64,000 bases of DNA, taken from assembly GCF_003814915.1 (NCBI RefSeq), contig NZ_RKQK01000002.1:522505-586504 (forward strand), read 5' to 3'. Both the position numbers and the translations under genes were made by a program. This DNA is from Pacificibacter maritimus (lineage in GTDB: Bacteria > Pseudomonadota > Alphaproteobacteria > Rhodobacterales > Rhodobacteraceae). The notes under the pieces were generated by a model. It was not told the origin of the DNA. It made no database searches and was given only the letters and a program-made list of their open reading frames with translations. Within the stretch, counting starts at the first letter, position 1. Each line of letters starts with the position of its first letter. Positions 27,552 through 37,569 of the stretch are shown here, piece by piece.

Positions 27552-30500
27552 GCTACGCCGAACTTTGTGTCACCTCTAACTTCACTTTTCTCACCGGCGC
27601 CTCACATCCCGAAGAACTGGTGTTGCGCGCCGCAGAGCTGGGTCTTGAGGCGCTGGCGATCACCGATCGCAACACACTCGCCGGAGTCGTGCGCGCATGG
27701 TCGGCGCTCAAGACGCTCCGCGAAGAGGCGGCCGAAAGCCTGCGTATCCGCCCCTCGCACCAAATTGATTCCTGTTCGCGTCAAGAGATCGGGTCGCCCA
27801 AAGACCTGCCTACGTCACAGGCCTCGAAACTGCCGAGGCTCATCGTCGGTAGCCGTCTCGTGCTACGCGATTGTCCTGTGGAATGGCTGGCGCTGCCCAC
27901 TGACCGCGCCGCTTACGAGCGCCTTTCGCGGCTGCTTACACAGGGCAAACGGCGCGCAGGCAAGGCAGAATGCCATCTCGATCTGGCCGATCTCGAGGCG
28001 GGCTGTCTGGGCATGATCCTCATTGCGATGCCGCCACGTAATTTACACCATGCGCGCGCACCGCTTGAGCGGCTCCGCCATCGCTTCCCCGGCCATGTAT
28101 TTTTGGGAGCAGCTCCCTGTTATGACGGTTCTGATCAAGGCTGGTTCGACCGCTGCTCGGCGCTTGCGCAGCGCTGTGCAACGCCCATGGTGGCGGTCGG
28201 GGACGTGCTTATGCACCACGGGCGCAGGCGCAGGCTTACCGATGTGCTGACCTGCCTACGCGAGGGGCTGACCATTGACCAAATCGGCACCCGCGCGCTA
28301 CCCAATGCTGAACGCCGCCTCAAGGGGGGCGCCGACATGGCGCGGCTTTATCGCAACCATCCGGCTGCGCTGCGGCGCACTGTGGAGATTGCCGCACGCT
28401 GCGGGTTTGATTTATCCGAGCTGAGCTACGAATACCCCGACGAGATGTCCGACGGCGAAAGCCCGCAAGCCCGTCTCGAACGCCTTGCCCGCGAAGGGAT
28501 CAAACACCGCTATCCCCACGGAGCGGCCCAGCGGGTGCATGATCTCATGCGCAAAGAATTGAGCCTCGTAGGGGAACTGGGCTACGCGGCCTATTTCCTC
28601 ACCGTTCATGACATCGTGGCGCAGGCTCGATCGCGCGGCATCCTCTGTCAGGGGCGTGGCTCGGCCGCCAATTCCATCCTTTGTTACCTCCTTGGCATCA
28701 CCGATGTGTCGCCCGACATGATCGGCATGGTGTTCGAGCGCTTCATCTCCCGTCATCGTGGCGAACCGCCCGACATCGACGTGGATTTCGAACATGAGCG
28801 CCGCGAAGAGGTGATCCAGTGGATCTACGAAAAATATGGACGTCACCGCGCGGGGCTTTGCGCCACCGTCATCCATTTCCGCACCCGCGCCGCCATTCGC
28901 GAGGTGGGCAAGGTCATGGGGTTATCGCAAGACCTCACGGCGCGGCTCTCAGGCGACATCTGGGGGCAGAGCAACTCTGGAGCGGATATGGAGCGGGTAA
29001 AAGAGTTGGGCCTCAATCCCAAGGACCAGCGACTGGCGCAGACTATTAAACTCATCGGCGAGATCATCGGCTTTCCGCGCCACCTCTCACAGCATGTAGG
29101 AGGCTTCATCATCACGCGCGGGCGGCTCGACGATCTTTGTCCCATTGAGAATGCCGCCATGGAGGGGCGCACCTGTATAGAATGGGACAAAGACGATATC
29201 GACGCTTTGGGCATTCTCAAGATCGATATCCTGAGCCTTGGAATGCTTACATGCCTGCGCAAAAGCTTCGATCTTCTGGAGGCGCATGAGGGGGTGCGGC
29301 GGACCCTCGATACCGTGCCCCAAGAGGACCGCGCGACCTATGACATGCTCACCCGCGCCGATGCGGTGGGCGTGTTTCAGGTCGAAAGCCGCGCCCAGAT
29401 GAACTTCCTTCCGCGGATGCGCCCCTCGACTTTTTACGATCTGGTGATCGAGGTCGCCATCGTCCGCCCCGGCCCCATTCAAGGCGGGATGGTCAAACCC
29501 TATATCCGGCGGCGGCAGGGGCTTGAGGCTCCCGAACCCTTTGGTCCTGCGCTCCAAGAGGTTACGCGCAAAACGCTTGGGGTGCCGCTTTTCCAAGAGC
29601 AGGCGATGCAGATCGCAGTTGTCGGGGCGGGCTATTCGGCGGAAGAGGCTGACAAGCTTCGGCGCTCTCTCGCCTCCTTTCGGCGCATGGGCACCATCGG
29701 CGAGCATCGCGAGCGGTTCGTGCGCGGCATGATGCGCAATGGCTATTCACATGAGATCGCGCAGGCCTGTTTCGGTCAGATTGAGGGTTTTGCCGATTAC
29801 GGGTTCCCCGAAAGCCACGCAGCCGCCTTTGCCATGCTGACCTATGTGTCGTCTTGGCTCAAATGCCACCACCCAGCGGTGTTTGCCTGTGCTCTTCTAA
29901 ATTCCCAACCGATGGGCTTTTACGCCCCAGCGCAGATCGTTCGGGACGTGCGCGAACACGGTGTCGAGGTGCGGCCAGTTTGCGTGAACCACTCGGGCTG
30001 GGACAACCTCTTGGAGCGGCGGGCCGATGGCGCGTTAGCGTTGCGGCTCGGGTTTCGCCAAATCAAAGGCTTTCGCGAAGAGGACGCGGCCTGGATCACA
30101 GCGGCGCGCGGCAATGGCTATCAAGACCCAGAAAGCGTCTGGCTCAGGGCGGGCGTCGCGCCCACCGTGCTCGAACGGTTAGCCGAGGCTGACGCGTTCA
30201 TCAGCATGGGGCTCACGCGGCGCAATGCCTTGTGGCAGGTGCGCGCGATCCTTGCCCCCAAGCCTTTGCCGCTCTTTTCCGATCCGATGGACGGCGAAGG
30301 CATCCGCGAGGCTGAGGTGTGCCTACCGTCCATGCATATGGGCGAGGAAGTTGTGGAGGATTACGTCTCCACCCGCCTCACTCTACGCGCCCATCCGATG
30401 GAGCTTTTGCGACCATCAATCCCGGGGCTCACGCCCCATGACCGACTGCCAACGGCGCCCCTAGCGCGCATCACTGTCTGCGGTCTCGTCATAACTCGCC

Positions 30501-30856
30501 AGCGCCCTGGCACGGCCTCAGGCGTGATTTTTCTGACACTTGAGGATGAAACCGGCGTCTCCAATGTGGTCGTCTGGCCTAAGGTCTACGAACGGTTCCG
30601 CCGCACGGTAATGGGCGGGCGGTTATTGCGTGTCAGCGGGCGGCTGGAACGCGAAGGCATCGTCGTTCATCTCATCGCCGATCATATCGACGATCTGTCG
30701 CACAGGCTTTCAGACCTTGGCCACCCGATGGAGGAGGCCGTGGGCATCACTCAGCCCCAAGCGGACGACGCCCCCCGACCGCCGCGCTACCCGCCCCGCG
30801 CCATGCACCCGCGCGATCAGGCAAAACGCCTGTTTCCGAGCCGCGATTTCCATTGA
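27548..30856 (+). CDS. dnaE2: error-prone DNA polymerase III alpha subunit DnaE2
   Basis: Catalytic polymerase of the SOS mutasome. An N-terminal PHP domain (SNFTFLTGASHPEEL; AITDRNTLAGVVRAW) is followed by the C-family polymerase domain with the catalytic aspartates in PPDIDVDFEHERREEVI (about residues 406-422), then the fingers and helix-hairpin-helix region and an OB fold near the C-terminus (ITVCGLVITRQRPGTASGVI). Length is 1,102 aa, normal for DnaE2. A segment of about 25 residues near 70-95 (SCSRQEIGSPKDLP) separates the PHP half motifs and may be a lineage-specific insert. Third gene of the LexA-controlled cassette. Confidence 0.96.
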   Translation: MSYAELCVTSNFTFLTGASHPEELVLRAAELGLEALAITDRNTLAGVVRAWSALKTLREEAAESLRIRPSHQIDSCSRQEIGSPKDLPTSQASKLPRLIVGSRLVLRDCPVEWLALPTDRAAYERLSRLLTQGKRRAGKAECHLDLADLEAGCLGMILIAMPPRNLHHARAPLERLRHRFPGHVFLGAAPCYDGSDQGWFDRCSALAQRCATPMVAVGDVLMHHGRRRRLTDVLTCLREGLTIDQIGTRALPNAERRLKGGADMARLYRNHPAALRRTVEIAARCGFDLSELSYEYPDEMSDGESPQARLERLAREGIKHRYPHGAAQRVHDLMRKELSLVGELGYAAYFLTVHDIVAQARSRGILCQGRGSAANSILCYLLGITDVSPDMIGMVFERFISRHRGEPPDIDVDFEHERREEVIQWIYEKYGRHRAGLCATVIHFRTRAAIREVGKVMGLSQDLTARLSGDIWGQSNSGADMERVKELGLNPKDQRLAQTIKLIGEIIGFPRHLSQHVGGFIITRGRLDDLCPIENAAMEGRTCIEWDKDDIDALGILKIDILSLGMLTCLRKSFDLLEAHEGVRRTLDTVPQEDRATYDMLTRADAVGVFQVESRAQMNFLPRMRPSTFYDLVIEVAIVRPGPIQGGMVKPYIRRRQGLEAPEPFGPALQEVTRKTLGVPLFQEQAMQIAVVGAGYSAEEADKLRRSLASFRRMGTIGEHRERFVRGMMRNGYSHEIAQACFGQIEGFADYGFPESHAAAFAMLTYVSSWLKCHHPAVFACALLNSQPMGFYAPAQIVRDVREHGVEVRPVCVNHSGWDNLLERRADGALALRLGFRQIKGFREEDAAWITAARGNGYQDPESVWLRAGVAPTVLERLAEADAFISMGLTRRNALWQVRAILAPKPLPLFSDPMDGEGIREAEVCLPSMHMGEEVVEDYVSTRLTLRAHPMELLRPSIPGLTPHDRLPTAPLARITVCGLVITRQRPGTASGVIFLTLEDETGVSNVVVWPKVYERFRRTVMGGRLLRVSGRLEREGIVVHLIADHIDDLSHRLSDLGHPMEEAVGITQPQADDAPRPPRYPPRAMHPRDQAKRLFPSRDFH

Positions 30857-31270
30857 GAGGCGCATTCGTTTGACCTGAGGCGCGGATGCAAAGCATCACG
30901 CGCTTGAGCTTCATGGTAAGCTATTGGAGATGCAGAACATAACAAAAGCCCGCCCATCCACACCCTACGCCGTAACGACTAAATACAATGGGCTTTGGCA
31001 ACAAACGGCGGATTGCGGACTTGCGCTGCACGCGCGCATTCGACAAGGCAGCGTGAAGAAAGCGGACAGTTGGACCTACAAGCACACTGTGCGAAATTTG
31101 AAAATGTAGCGAATAGCAGATTTAAGCCCAAACTATTTTACAGCGCCCAGTACTGCACCCTCAGCTTTAGAGCATTCTGAAGTTCTCATACGGAAAAATG
31201 TCTCATAACCGGCCCTAAGGCTTCTATAGTTCGCGCAGGTTCGATCTGCCTGCTATACACTTCAACCTTC
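30857..31270. other. intergenic stretch after dnaE2
   Basis: 414 bases without a convincing gene. A 61-codon plus-strand frame (30924-31109) has no recognisable family and no clear ribosome site. The purine-rich piece around 31050-31075 (GGCAGCGTGAAGAAAGCGGAC) reads like decayed non-coding repeat sequence, but it is not repeated elsewhere in this window. Confidence 0.4.
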
Positions 31271-32182
31271 CTATTTTGCTCTTTGCGGCGCGTTCGCTTT
31301 CAGTTCCCTATCAACCATGTCCAAAAATGCCTCACCAAGACTGGACAGTGGTTTGTGTTTTGGCAAAAGCACGCGGTAGCTGTAAGGGATTTGGGGCTCA
31401 AATGGCCGCAATTCGATCAGCCCAAGGTCGCGCAGGCCGCATGCGGTGACCTCGTCGATAATGGAAAGCCCTGCGCCGTTCGCAACCATATTTCCAAGCG
31501 CCATGGACAGTTGCGCTTCAATTTGAACTTTCCGTGTGACGTTGTTTGCAACAAAGAAGGCGTCGATCTGGTCTCTGCGGGGGTTGTCGCGGCCAAAAGA
31601 CACAAAACTTTGCCCTTCGAAGTCCTGCGGCGTGAGCACCTCGCGGTGTAAAAGGTCGTGACCCCGTGGCAGAACGGCAACCAAAGGCGCATCATGCAGA
31701 ACCTTAGCGGTGACACCCGGATGTTCGGTGCCAAGTTCCGCCAAACCAAAATCATATTGCTGGGACGCCACGCATTGAATCACCCGCTGCGAGCCTTCGA
31801 TCTGCATGCTGACTGATATATCTGGGCGATCCTGACAGAATTTCGCAATCATACGCGGTAGAAAACTCATCGCCATGGCTGGCAGGCTGACCAAACGCAA
31901 TGATCCGCGCCTGAAGTTTCCGATGTCGCGGGCGGCTTCTGCAATCGTGTCAATTCCGATGAAGGACCGATTGACCTCTTCGTACAACGCCAAGGCCTCA
32001 GGCGTGGGATAGAGCCGCTTTTTCTCACGTAAAAACAAAGGATAACCGACGCTATGTTCCAAATCTGAAATCAAACGACTGGCTGCGGGCTGTGTCACAT
32101 TGATGCGTTTGGCGGCGTCAGTGACGCTGCCTGTGTCAATCAGCGCGCGAAAGGCTTCTAGCTGTCGATGTTGTATTTTCAT
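31271..32182 (-). CDS. LysR family transcriptional regulator
   Basis: A 303-residue LysR regulator with the winged helix-turn-helix at the N-terminus (LEAFRALIDTGSVTDAAKRI, TQPAASRLISDLEHSVGYPL, about 8-50) and a periplasmic-binding-protein-like ligand domain (about 90-290). It is divergent from the ABC importer operon. An ATCATA-N9-TATGAT inverted repeat lies 25 bases upstream of its start, as expected for an autoregulated LysR gene that activates the facing operon. The likely co-inducer is the transported amine or a catabolite. Confidence 0.92.
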   Translation of the reverse strand: MKIQHRQLEAFRALIDTGSVTDAAKRINVTQPAASRLISDLEHSVGYPLFLREKKRLYPTPEALALYEEVNRSFIGIDTIAEAARDIGNFRRGSLRLVSLPAMAMSFLPRMIAKFCQDRPDISVSMQIEGSQRVIQCVASQQYDFGLAELGTEHPGVTAKVLHDAPLVAVLPRGHDLLHREVLTPQDFEGQSFVSFGRDNPRRDQIDAFFVANNVTRKVQIEAQLSMALGNMVANGAGLSIIDEVTACGLRDLGLIELRPFEPQIPYSYRVLLPKHKPLSSLGEAFLDMVDRELKANAPQRAK

Positions 32183-32206
32183 GAGTATTTGCCCTGTTTA
32201 CAGAAA

Positions 32207-32227
32207 ATCATAACATTTGCGTATGAT
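32207..32227. promoter_or_regulatory. candidate LysR operator
   Basis: Perfect inverted repeat ATCATA-N9-TATGAT between the LysR gene and the importer operon. Its AT-rich dyad symmetry and divergent position match the T-N11-A type recognition sites of LysR proteins. Confidence 0.45.
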
Positions 32228-32350
32228 GTGGGCAATATAATGAATTTGACTGATGTTGCGTTGAAGGCATTACTGGCGGTTGTAAACACAAGCGGGTCTG
32301 CACAAAAAGAATCCGCACTTACACCAACACCGACTCGGAGGTCGACCAAC

Positions 32351-33379
32351 ATGTATAAATCGATTATGGCTGTGAGCCTGCTCGCTCTATCAACTACAGC
32401 CGCTTTGGCGGAAGACAAAACGCTCTATCTTGGCGCCTATGGCGGCTCGACAGAGACTTTGTTCAACGAAACACTGATCCCTATGTGGGAAGAAAAAACG
32501 GGCGCAAAAGTTGTCTACGTGCCTGGAAAATCCACCGACACGCTTGCAAAACTGCGCGCTCAAGAAGGTGCACAGGAACTTGACGTTGTCTTCATCGACG
32601 ATGGCCCCATGACCCAAGCCATTGGCTTTGGCTACTGTGAGACAGTCAATGAAGCCACGTTTGACGGCCTATACGACGCGGCACGTATGCCCGAAAACAA
32701 GGCGGTCGGCGTTGGCATTATCGCCACGGGCCTTGCATACAACACGGAAATCTTTGCTGAAAAAGGTTGGGATGCACCGACATCTTGGACAGATCTGGCC
32801 GATCCGAAATACAAAGACATGTTGTCTATCCCACCGATCACAAACGGCTATGGCTTGCACGCTTTGATCGCGACGGCGATGATGAATGGCGGCGGTGTTG
32901 ATGACATCGAGCCTGGCTTTAAAGCCTTTGAAGACACTATCGCAGAGAACGTCAAAGTGTTTGAGCCTTCATCAGGCAAAATGTCTGAACTGTTCCAAAC
33001 AGGTGAAATCGCTTTGTCCGTTTGGGGCTCTGGCCGTTTGAAAGCATTGGCTGACTCTGGGTTCCCAGGCGCGTTTGCCTACCCTGAGGAAGGTGGCATC
33101 AAATTGTTGGTCACAACTTGCCCTGTGATCGATTCCGATGTGCCTGAATTGGCACAAGACTTCGTTCAATTCGTGACCTCTCCAGAAGCTCAAAAATTGA
33201 TCGCGACGACGCTTGCATGGGCGCCTGTGAACAAAAGCGTTGAGTTGACCGAGGAAGAAAGCTCTGCTTTGCCAGTTGGTGCTGACATCGTAGATAACCT
33301 GATTGAGGTCGACTACGCGATCGTCAACTCATCACGTGGCGAGTGGACCAAATCTTGGACACGTCGCATCGAGCAATAA
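32351..33379 (+). CDS. ABC transporter substrate-binding protein, polyamine type
   Basis: Periplasmic binding protein (342 aa) of the spermidine/putrescine-like (PotD/PotF) group. Signal peptide MYKSIMAVSLLALSTTAALA, then the bacterial SBP fold with LGAYGGSTETLFNE, DVVFIDDGPM, GLAYNTEIFAEKGWDAPTSW and LPVGADIVDNLIEVDYAIV. The ATG at 32351 is preceded by CGGAGG and gives the proper signal sequence; the longer frame from 32168 is not used. First gene of a run that continues with ATPase, two permeases and several oxidoreductases. The ligand may be a polyamine, opine or amino acid derivative. Confidence 0.88.
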   Translation: MYKSIMAVSLLALSTTAALAEDKTLYLGAYGGSTETLFNETLIPMWEEKTGAKVVYVPGKSTDTLAKLRAQEGAQELDVVFIDDGPMTQAIGFGYCETVNEATFDGLYDAARMPENKAVGVGIIATGLAYNTEIFAEKGWDAPTSWTDLADPKYKDMLSIPPITNGYGLHALIATAMMNGGGVDDIEPGFKAFEDTIAENVKVFEPSSGKMSELFQTGEIALSVWGSGRLKALADSGFPGAFAYPEEGGIKLLVTTCPVIDSDVPELAQDFVQFVTSPEAQKLIATTLAWAPVNKSVELTEEESSALPVGADIVDNLIEVDYAIVNSSRGEWTKSWTRRIEQ

Positions 33380-33471
33380 GTCTCACCGAACGATACTTAA
33401 AATCAGGAAAAATCAGGCGCGCGCATCACACCTCGTGCGCGCCTGTGACCTCTCATACTCAGGGCCGACAC

Positions 33472-34518
33472 ATGTCTTTTCTAAAATTTGATTCACTCCG
33501 CAAAGAATTCGGAGATTTCGTCGCAGTGCACGATATGAGCCTCAGCGTCGAGCGTGGTGAATTCATTTCACTGCTTGGCCCGTCAGGCTGCGGCAAAACC
33601 ACTACCTTGCAAATGGTTGCAGGCCTTTTGTCGCCCACCTCTGGAAAAGTTATTCTAGATGGCAAAGACATCACCAACACACCACCCAACAAACGCGGGC
33701 TGGGGATCGTGTTTCAAAGCTATGCTTTGTTTCCGCATATGTCCGCTTTGGACAACGTTGCTTTCGGTCTTGAAATGCGCGGCGTTGGCAAGGCGGAACG
33801 GCTTGAGCGAGCGCACAACGCATTGAATCAAGTGAAATTGGGGCAGTTCGTGGACCGCTTTCCAAAGGATATGTCAGGCGGTCAACGGCAACGTGTCGCC
33901 TTGGCGCGCGCCTTGGTGATCGAGCCGCCAGTGCTGTTGTTGGATGAGCCTTTGTCCAACTTGGACGCGAAACTGCGCGAAGACATGCGCATCGAATTGC
34001 GTTTGTTGCAGCAAGACCTCGGCGTCACCACAATTCTCGTGACCCACGACCAAGAGGAAGCCCTGTCGATGAGTGACCGCATCGTGGTCATGCAGCAAGG
34101 CGATGTATCACAAGTCGCGGCACCGCTTGATCTCTATGAGCGCCCTCTCAACAGTTTTGTCTCTGATTTTGTTGGCAAAACAAACATCCTCCAAGGCAAA
34201 GTCACTGACAAAAATGTAGTGTCTGTTAACCAAATCGCGGTGTCCGTCAACACCGAAGCGCATGTGGTTGGCGCGGATGTGGCGCTGTCTATTCGACCCG
34301 AAAAATTTACCATGTCCAGCGACAACGCCGGCCTGCCCGTGCGTGTTAAGGCCTCGATTTTCATGGGCGCGAGCTGGCTTTACAGCGTTGAAAGCGACAT
34401 GGGCGAGCTGCTTGTCACCCAACCCAACACAGGAAGCGCAGGGTTTGCCCGTGGCGATTCGGCATATCTTGCTTGGGAAGAAGGCGCTCTCACAGTGTTT
34501 GGCGGAGTGCAAGCATGA
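33472..34518 (+). CDS. ABC transporter ATP-binding protein, PotA-like
   Basis: ATPase of the polyamine-type importer, 348 aa from the ATG at 33472. Walker A is GPSGCGKTT (about 38-46), the signature is MSGGQRQRVALARAL (about 134-148), Walker B is VLLLDEPLSNLD, and the switch histidine is in ILVTHDQEEAL. A C-terminal TOBE domain (about 270-345; ALSIRPEKFTM) is the usual regulatory extension. It overlaps the first permease gene by ATGA. Confidence 0.93.
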   Translation: MSFLKFDSLRKEFGDFVAVHDMSLSVERGEFISLLGPSGCGKTTTLQMVAGLLSPTSGKVILDGKDITNTPPNKRGLGIVFQSYALFPHMSALDNVAFGLEMRGVGKAERLERAHNALNQVKLGQFVDRFPKDMSGGQRQRVALARALVIEPPVLLLDEPLSNLDAKLREDMRIELRLLQQDLGVTTILVTHDQEEALSMSDRIVVMQQGDVSQVAAPLDLYERPLNSFVSDFVGKTNILQGKVTDKNVVSVNQIAVSVNTEAHVVGADVALSIRPEKFTMSSDNAGLPVRVKASIFMGASWLYSVESDMGELLVTQPNTGSAGFARGDSAYLAWEEGALTVFGGVQA

Positions 34519-35378
34519 GCACTGAGAAAACCCCAAACACCCCGTATCTTTTGACGGCCCCAGGCGTTCTGTTTTTCGCAGCCCTCTTAGGGGCGCCGAT
34601 GATCATGACACTGCTGCTGAGCCTGCATTCCTATGATTTTAACCTTGGCGTTCAATCCGATTGGACCTTTGGCAACTACGCGGAAGTGATCGGCGATCCG
34701 TATTTCCAAAAGATCTTTGGCCGTACCTTTGGTCTGGCCCTTTGGGTGACCGTGATCTGCGTCGCCATTGGCGTGCCTGAGGCCTATGTTTTATCGCGTC
34801 TTAACCCGCGCTGGCGCTCGATCTTTTTGCTGATCGTGCTAGGCCCGCTGTTGATTTCCGTGGTCGTCCGTACGCTCGGCTGGGCCTTGTTTTTCGGCGG
34901 CAGTGGCATACTGAGCATGGTCTCTCAAGCTTTGGGATTTGGCGACGAACCTGTCAGTTTGATGTTCACTTTTACGGGCATGACCATCGCGCTTGTGCAT
35001 GTTCTGGTGCCTTTCATGGTGATTTCCGTTTGGGCCTCTTTGCAAAAGATTGACCCTCAAAGCGAAGATGCCGCCTACAGCCTTGGCGCGTCCAAAATGA
35101 CCGTTTTGCGCCGCATCACCTTGCCGCAAGCCATGCCGGGTATTCTGTCGGGCAGCATCATTGTTTTCGCGCTTACTGCCAGCGCCTTTGCGACCCCAGC
35201 CATCATCGGTGGACGACGTCTCAAAGTGGTGGCGACTGCGGCTTACGACGAATATCTCAGCACGCTCAATTGGCCGCTGGGTGCGGCGATTGCCGTCCTT
35301 CTTCTTATTGCAAATATCGCGATTATCGTCAGCTACAACAAGCTGGTAGAGCGCCGTTTTGCCAAAGTATTTGAATAG
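34515..35378 (+). CDS. ABC transporter permease, PotB-like
   Basis: Inner-membrane permease (287 aa) with six membrane segments and the EAA-type loop that contacts the ATPase (EDAAYSLGASKMTVLRRITL, about 190-209). The ATG at 34515 overlaps the ATPase stop. Pairs with the next permease as the heterodimeric channel of a PotABCD-type importer. Confidence 0.92.
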   Translation: MSTEKTPNTPYLLTAPGVLFFAALLGAPMIMTLLLSLHSYDFNLGVQSDWTFGNYAEVIGDPYFQKIFGRTFGLALWVTVICVAIGVPEAYVLSRLNPRWRSIFLLIVLGPLLISVVVRTLGWALFFGGSGILSMVSQALGFGDEPVSLMFTFTGMTIALVHVLVPFMVISVWASLQKIDPQSEDAAYSLGASKMTVLRRITLPQAMPGILSGSIIVFALTASAFATPAIIGGRRLKVVATAAYDEYLSTLNWPLGAAIAVLLLIANIAIIVSYNKLVERRFAKVFE

Positions 35379-35387
35379 GAACCTGTC

Positions 35388-36182
35388 ATGAGAACCCTTG
35401 GACCTATTGCCCTGATTTTTCACGCCATATTCGTCGCCTTCATCATGGCGCCGCTGCTGATGGTGATCGCTGTCTCCTTCACTGACAAAGGCTATCTATC
35501 CCTGCCCACAGACGGTCTGTCTTTGCGCTGGTTTAAAGCCATCTTGGACAATCCCGACTTTATCGAAGCCTTTGGGATGTCGGTATGGTTGGCGCTATTT
35601 TCGGCGACTGTTGCTGTGATCATTTCCGTGCCTGCGGCTCTGGCCTTGGCGCGTCATAAATTTCCAGGTCGCGAATTGATCTCGGCGTTTTTGCTATCCC
35701 CCTTGATGATCCCGCATCTGGTTTTGGGCGTCGCCTTCTTGCAATTCTATTCCAGAATCGGCTTGGGCGGATCGTTTTACGGCCTTGCAGCCGCACACAT
35801 CATCTTGGTCACACCCTATGCTTTGCGTTTGGCCTTGGCCTCGGCCACGGGCATGTCGACAGATGCAGAACACGCCGCGATGACACTTGGCGCGTCCAAG
35901 TTCACAGTGTTTCGCCGCATCACAGTGCCGCTCATTTTGCCCGGCATTGCGGGTGGTTGGATTTTATCTTTCATCACCAGCTTTGATGAGCTGACGATGA
36001 GCGTGTTTGTCGCCTCGCCCTCAACGCAAACCCTGCCTGTGAAGATGTACAACCACATCACTCAAACCATTGATCCGCTGATTGCCTCTGTGTCGACCGT
36101 GCTGATCGTTTTGACCTTCTTGTTGATGCTGATTTTGGATCGCTTTTATGGCCTCGACAAAATCTTCATCGGGAAAGGGTGA
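35388..36182 (+). CDS. ABC transporter permease, PotC-like
   Basis: Second permease (264 aa) of the importer, with six membrane segments and the EAA loop EHAAMTLGASKFTVFRRITV (about 164-183). AGGAA precedes the ATG at 35388. It lies nine bases after the first permease and three bases before the oxidoreductase, so all are one transcript. Confidence 0.92.
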   Translation: MRTLGPIALIFHAIFVAFIMAPLLMVIAVSFTDKGYLSLPTDGLSLRWFKAILDNPDFIEAFGMSVWLALFSATVAVIISVPAALALARHKFPGRELISAFLLSPLMIPHLVLGVAFLQFYSRIGLGGSFYGLAAAHIILVTPYALRLALASATGMSTDAEHAAMTLGASKFTVFRRITVPLILPGIAGGWILSFITSFDELTMSVFVASPSTQTLPVKMYNHITQTIDPLIASVSTVLIVLTFLLMLILDRFYGLDKIFIGKG

Positions 36183-36185
36183 GTC

Positions 36186-37280
36186 ATGCCCGTGGTTATT
36201 GTCGGTGGTGGGATCGTGGGTCTGTCCATAGCCTACGGCCTGTTGAAAACCGATCAATCTGTGGTCGTTCTGGATGGTGCCGAAGAAGATTTTCGCGCCT
36301 CACATGGGAACTTTGGTCTGGTCTGGGTCCAAGGCAAGGGTGCGAATGCACCAGCCTATGCGTCATGGACCCGCCAGTCTGCAGCCCTTTGGCAAGATTA
36401 TGCAGCTGATTTGCTTGAAGAAACCGGCGTTGATGTCTCGCTCAGTCAAACCGGCGGCATCGAATACTTCACCGATGCGGCTGAACTTGAAGCTTATGTC
36501 GCGCGTTTGACACAGCTGCGTGACGATTTAGGCGGTGACTACCCGTTTGACGTTTTGGACAGAGAGGCGGTGAAAGAACGCGTGCCTGAAGTTGGCGAGA
36601 AAGTCATTGGCGGCGTGTTCTCAACCATGGACGGACATGTGAACCCTCTCAAATTGCTGCGCGCGCTCACAATCGCTGTGCGCAAGGCGGGCGGTGACAT
36701 CTTTACGGGTGTGCAGGTCGTTGACATTGAGGCGGGGGACGATGGCTTCGCGGCTGTGCTCAAAGATGGCACCAAAGTGGATGGGGAGCGTCTTATCTTG
36801 GCGGCTGGACTTGGCGCTTTGCAACTTGGTCATAACCTTGGGTTTTCCATGCCCATTCGCCCGCAACAGGGTCAGGTTTTGATCACCGAAAAGCTGCCCT
36901 ATTTCTTAAAATATCCCTCAGGAACACTGCGGCAGGTCAATGAAGGTGGCGTGCAAATTGGCGCCAGCAAGGCCGAAGTGGGGATGATAGATAGCATCGA
37001 CATTCCAACGGTCGCCAAACTGGCCAAACACGCCACCGATATTTTTCCACATTTGGGCAAGGTGAAGCTTGTGCGCAGTTGGGCCGCCTTGCGCATCATG
37101 TCCCAAGATGGGCTGCCAATTTACCAACGTTCCACCAAATTCCCTCGCGCGTCCTTTGTGACTTGCCACAGCGGCATCACGCTGTCGGCTGCTCATGCGC
37201 GCCTTCTTCCCGATTGGATACTCGAGCGCAACACAGCGCCCGATTTGTCCCACTTTAGCGAAAGTCGTTTCCATGTTTAA
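36186..37280 (+). CDS. FAD-dependent oxidoreductase, DadA-like
   Basis: A 364-residue flavoprotein of the D-amino-acid dehydrogenase/glycine oxidase (DAO) family that oxidises secondary or primary amines. The dinucleotide-binding motif opens the protein (VVIVGGGIVGLSIAYGLL, about 3-20), and a C-terminal flavin contact region follows (RIMSQDGLPIYQR, CHSGITLSAAHA). It overlaps the 2Fe-2S gene by eight bases. In known three-component dehydrogenases for hydroxyproline, proline or opines, such a subunit carries the active site while the next two genes form the electron-transfer part; that assignment is inferred. Confidence 0.85.
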   Translation: MPVVIVGGGIVGLSIAYGLLKTDQSVVVLDGAEEDFRASHGNFGLVWVQGKGANAPAYASWTRQSAALWQDYAADLLEETGVDVSLSQTGGIEYFTDAAELEAYVARLTQLRDDLGGDYPFDVLDREAVKERVPEVGEKVIGGVFSTMDGHVNPLKLLRALTIAVRKAGGDIFTGVQVVDIEAGDDGFAAVLKDGTKVDGERLILAAGLGALQLGHNLGFSMPIRPQQGQVLITEKLPYFLKYPSGTLRQVNEGGVQIGASKAEVGMIDSIDIPTVAKLAKHATDIFPHLGKVKLVRSWAALRIMSQDGLPIYQRSTKFPRASFVTCHSGITLSAAHARLLPDWILERNTAPDLSHFSESRFHV

Positions 37281-37569
37281 GCCGCTTGAGACACCCCCTA
37301 GCGATGAGCAGCTGTCTTTTACCTTCGATGGCAAACCTGTCGCCGCCACGCGCGGCATGAGCGTTGCAGGCGCCCTGTTTCAAAGCAGCACCGATGCCAT
37401 CCGTAACACGCCCGTCAGCGGCTCGGCACGTGGTCCGTTTTGCATGATGGGGGCCTGCTATGACTGTTTGGTGCAGATTGATGGCGTGACCGTTCAAGCC
37501 TGCCAAATTCCGGTGACCGACGGCCTTGTGGTCTCGCGGGTTCCCAATACGCACAAAGGGGCAGAATGA
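37273..37569 (+). CDS. (2Fe-2S)-binding subunit of an amine/opine dehydrogenase
   Basis: A 98-residue ferredoxin-like subunit. The cluster ligands are in PFCMMGACYDCLVQIDG with the fourth cysteine in VQACQIPVTDG. Comparable proteins are the small subunits of hydrogen cyanide synthase (HcnA), opine oxidase and D-hydroxyproline dehydrogenase. The ATG at 37273 lies inside the preceding gene, while the end overlaps the next FAD gene by ATGA. It should pass electrons from the flavin subunits toward the quinone pool. Confidence 0.87.
   Translation: MFKPLETPPSDEQLSFTFDGKPVAATRGMSVAGALFQSSTDAIRNTPVSGSARGPFCMMGACYDCLVQIDGVTVQACQIPVTDGLVVSRVPNTHKGAE

Noticed and set aside
31050..31109. Possible dispersed intergenic repeat after dnaE2
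   Set aside because: No second copy in the window; a genome-wide search would be needed to support it.
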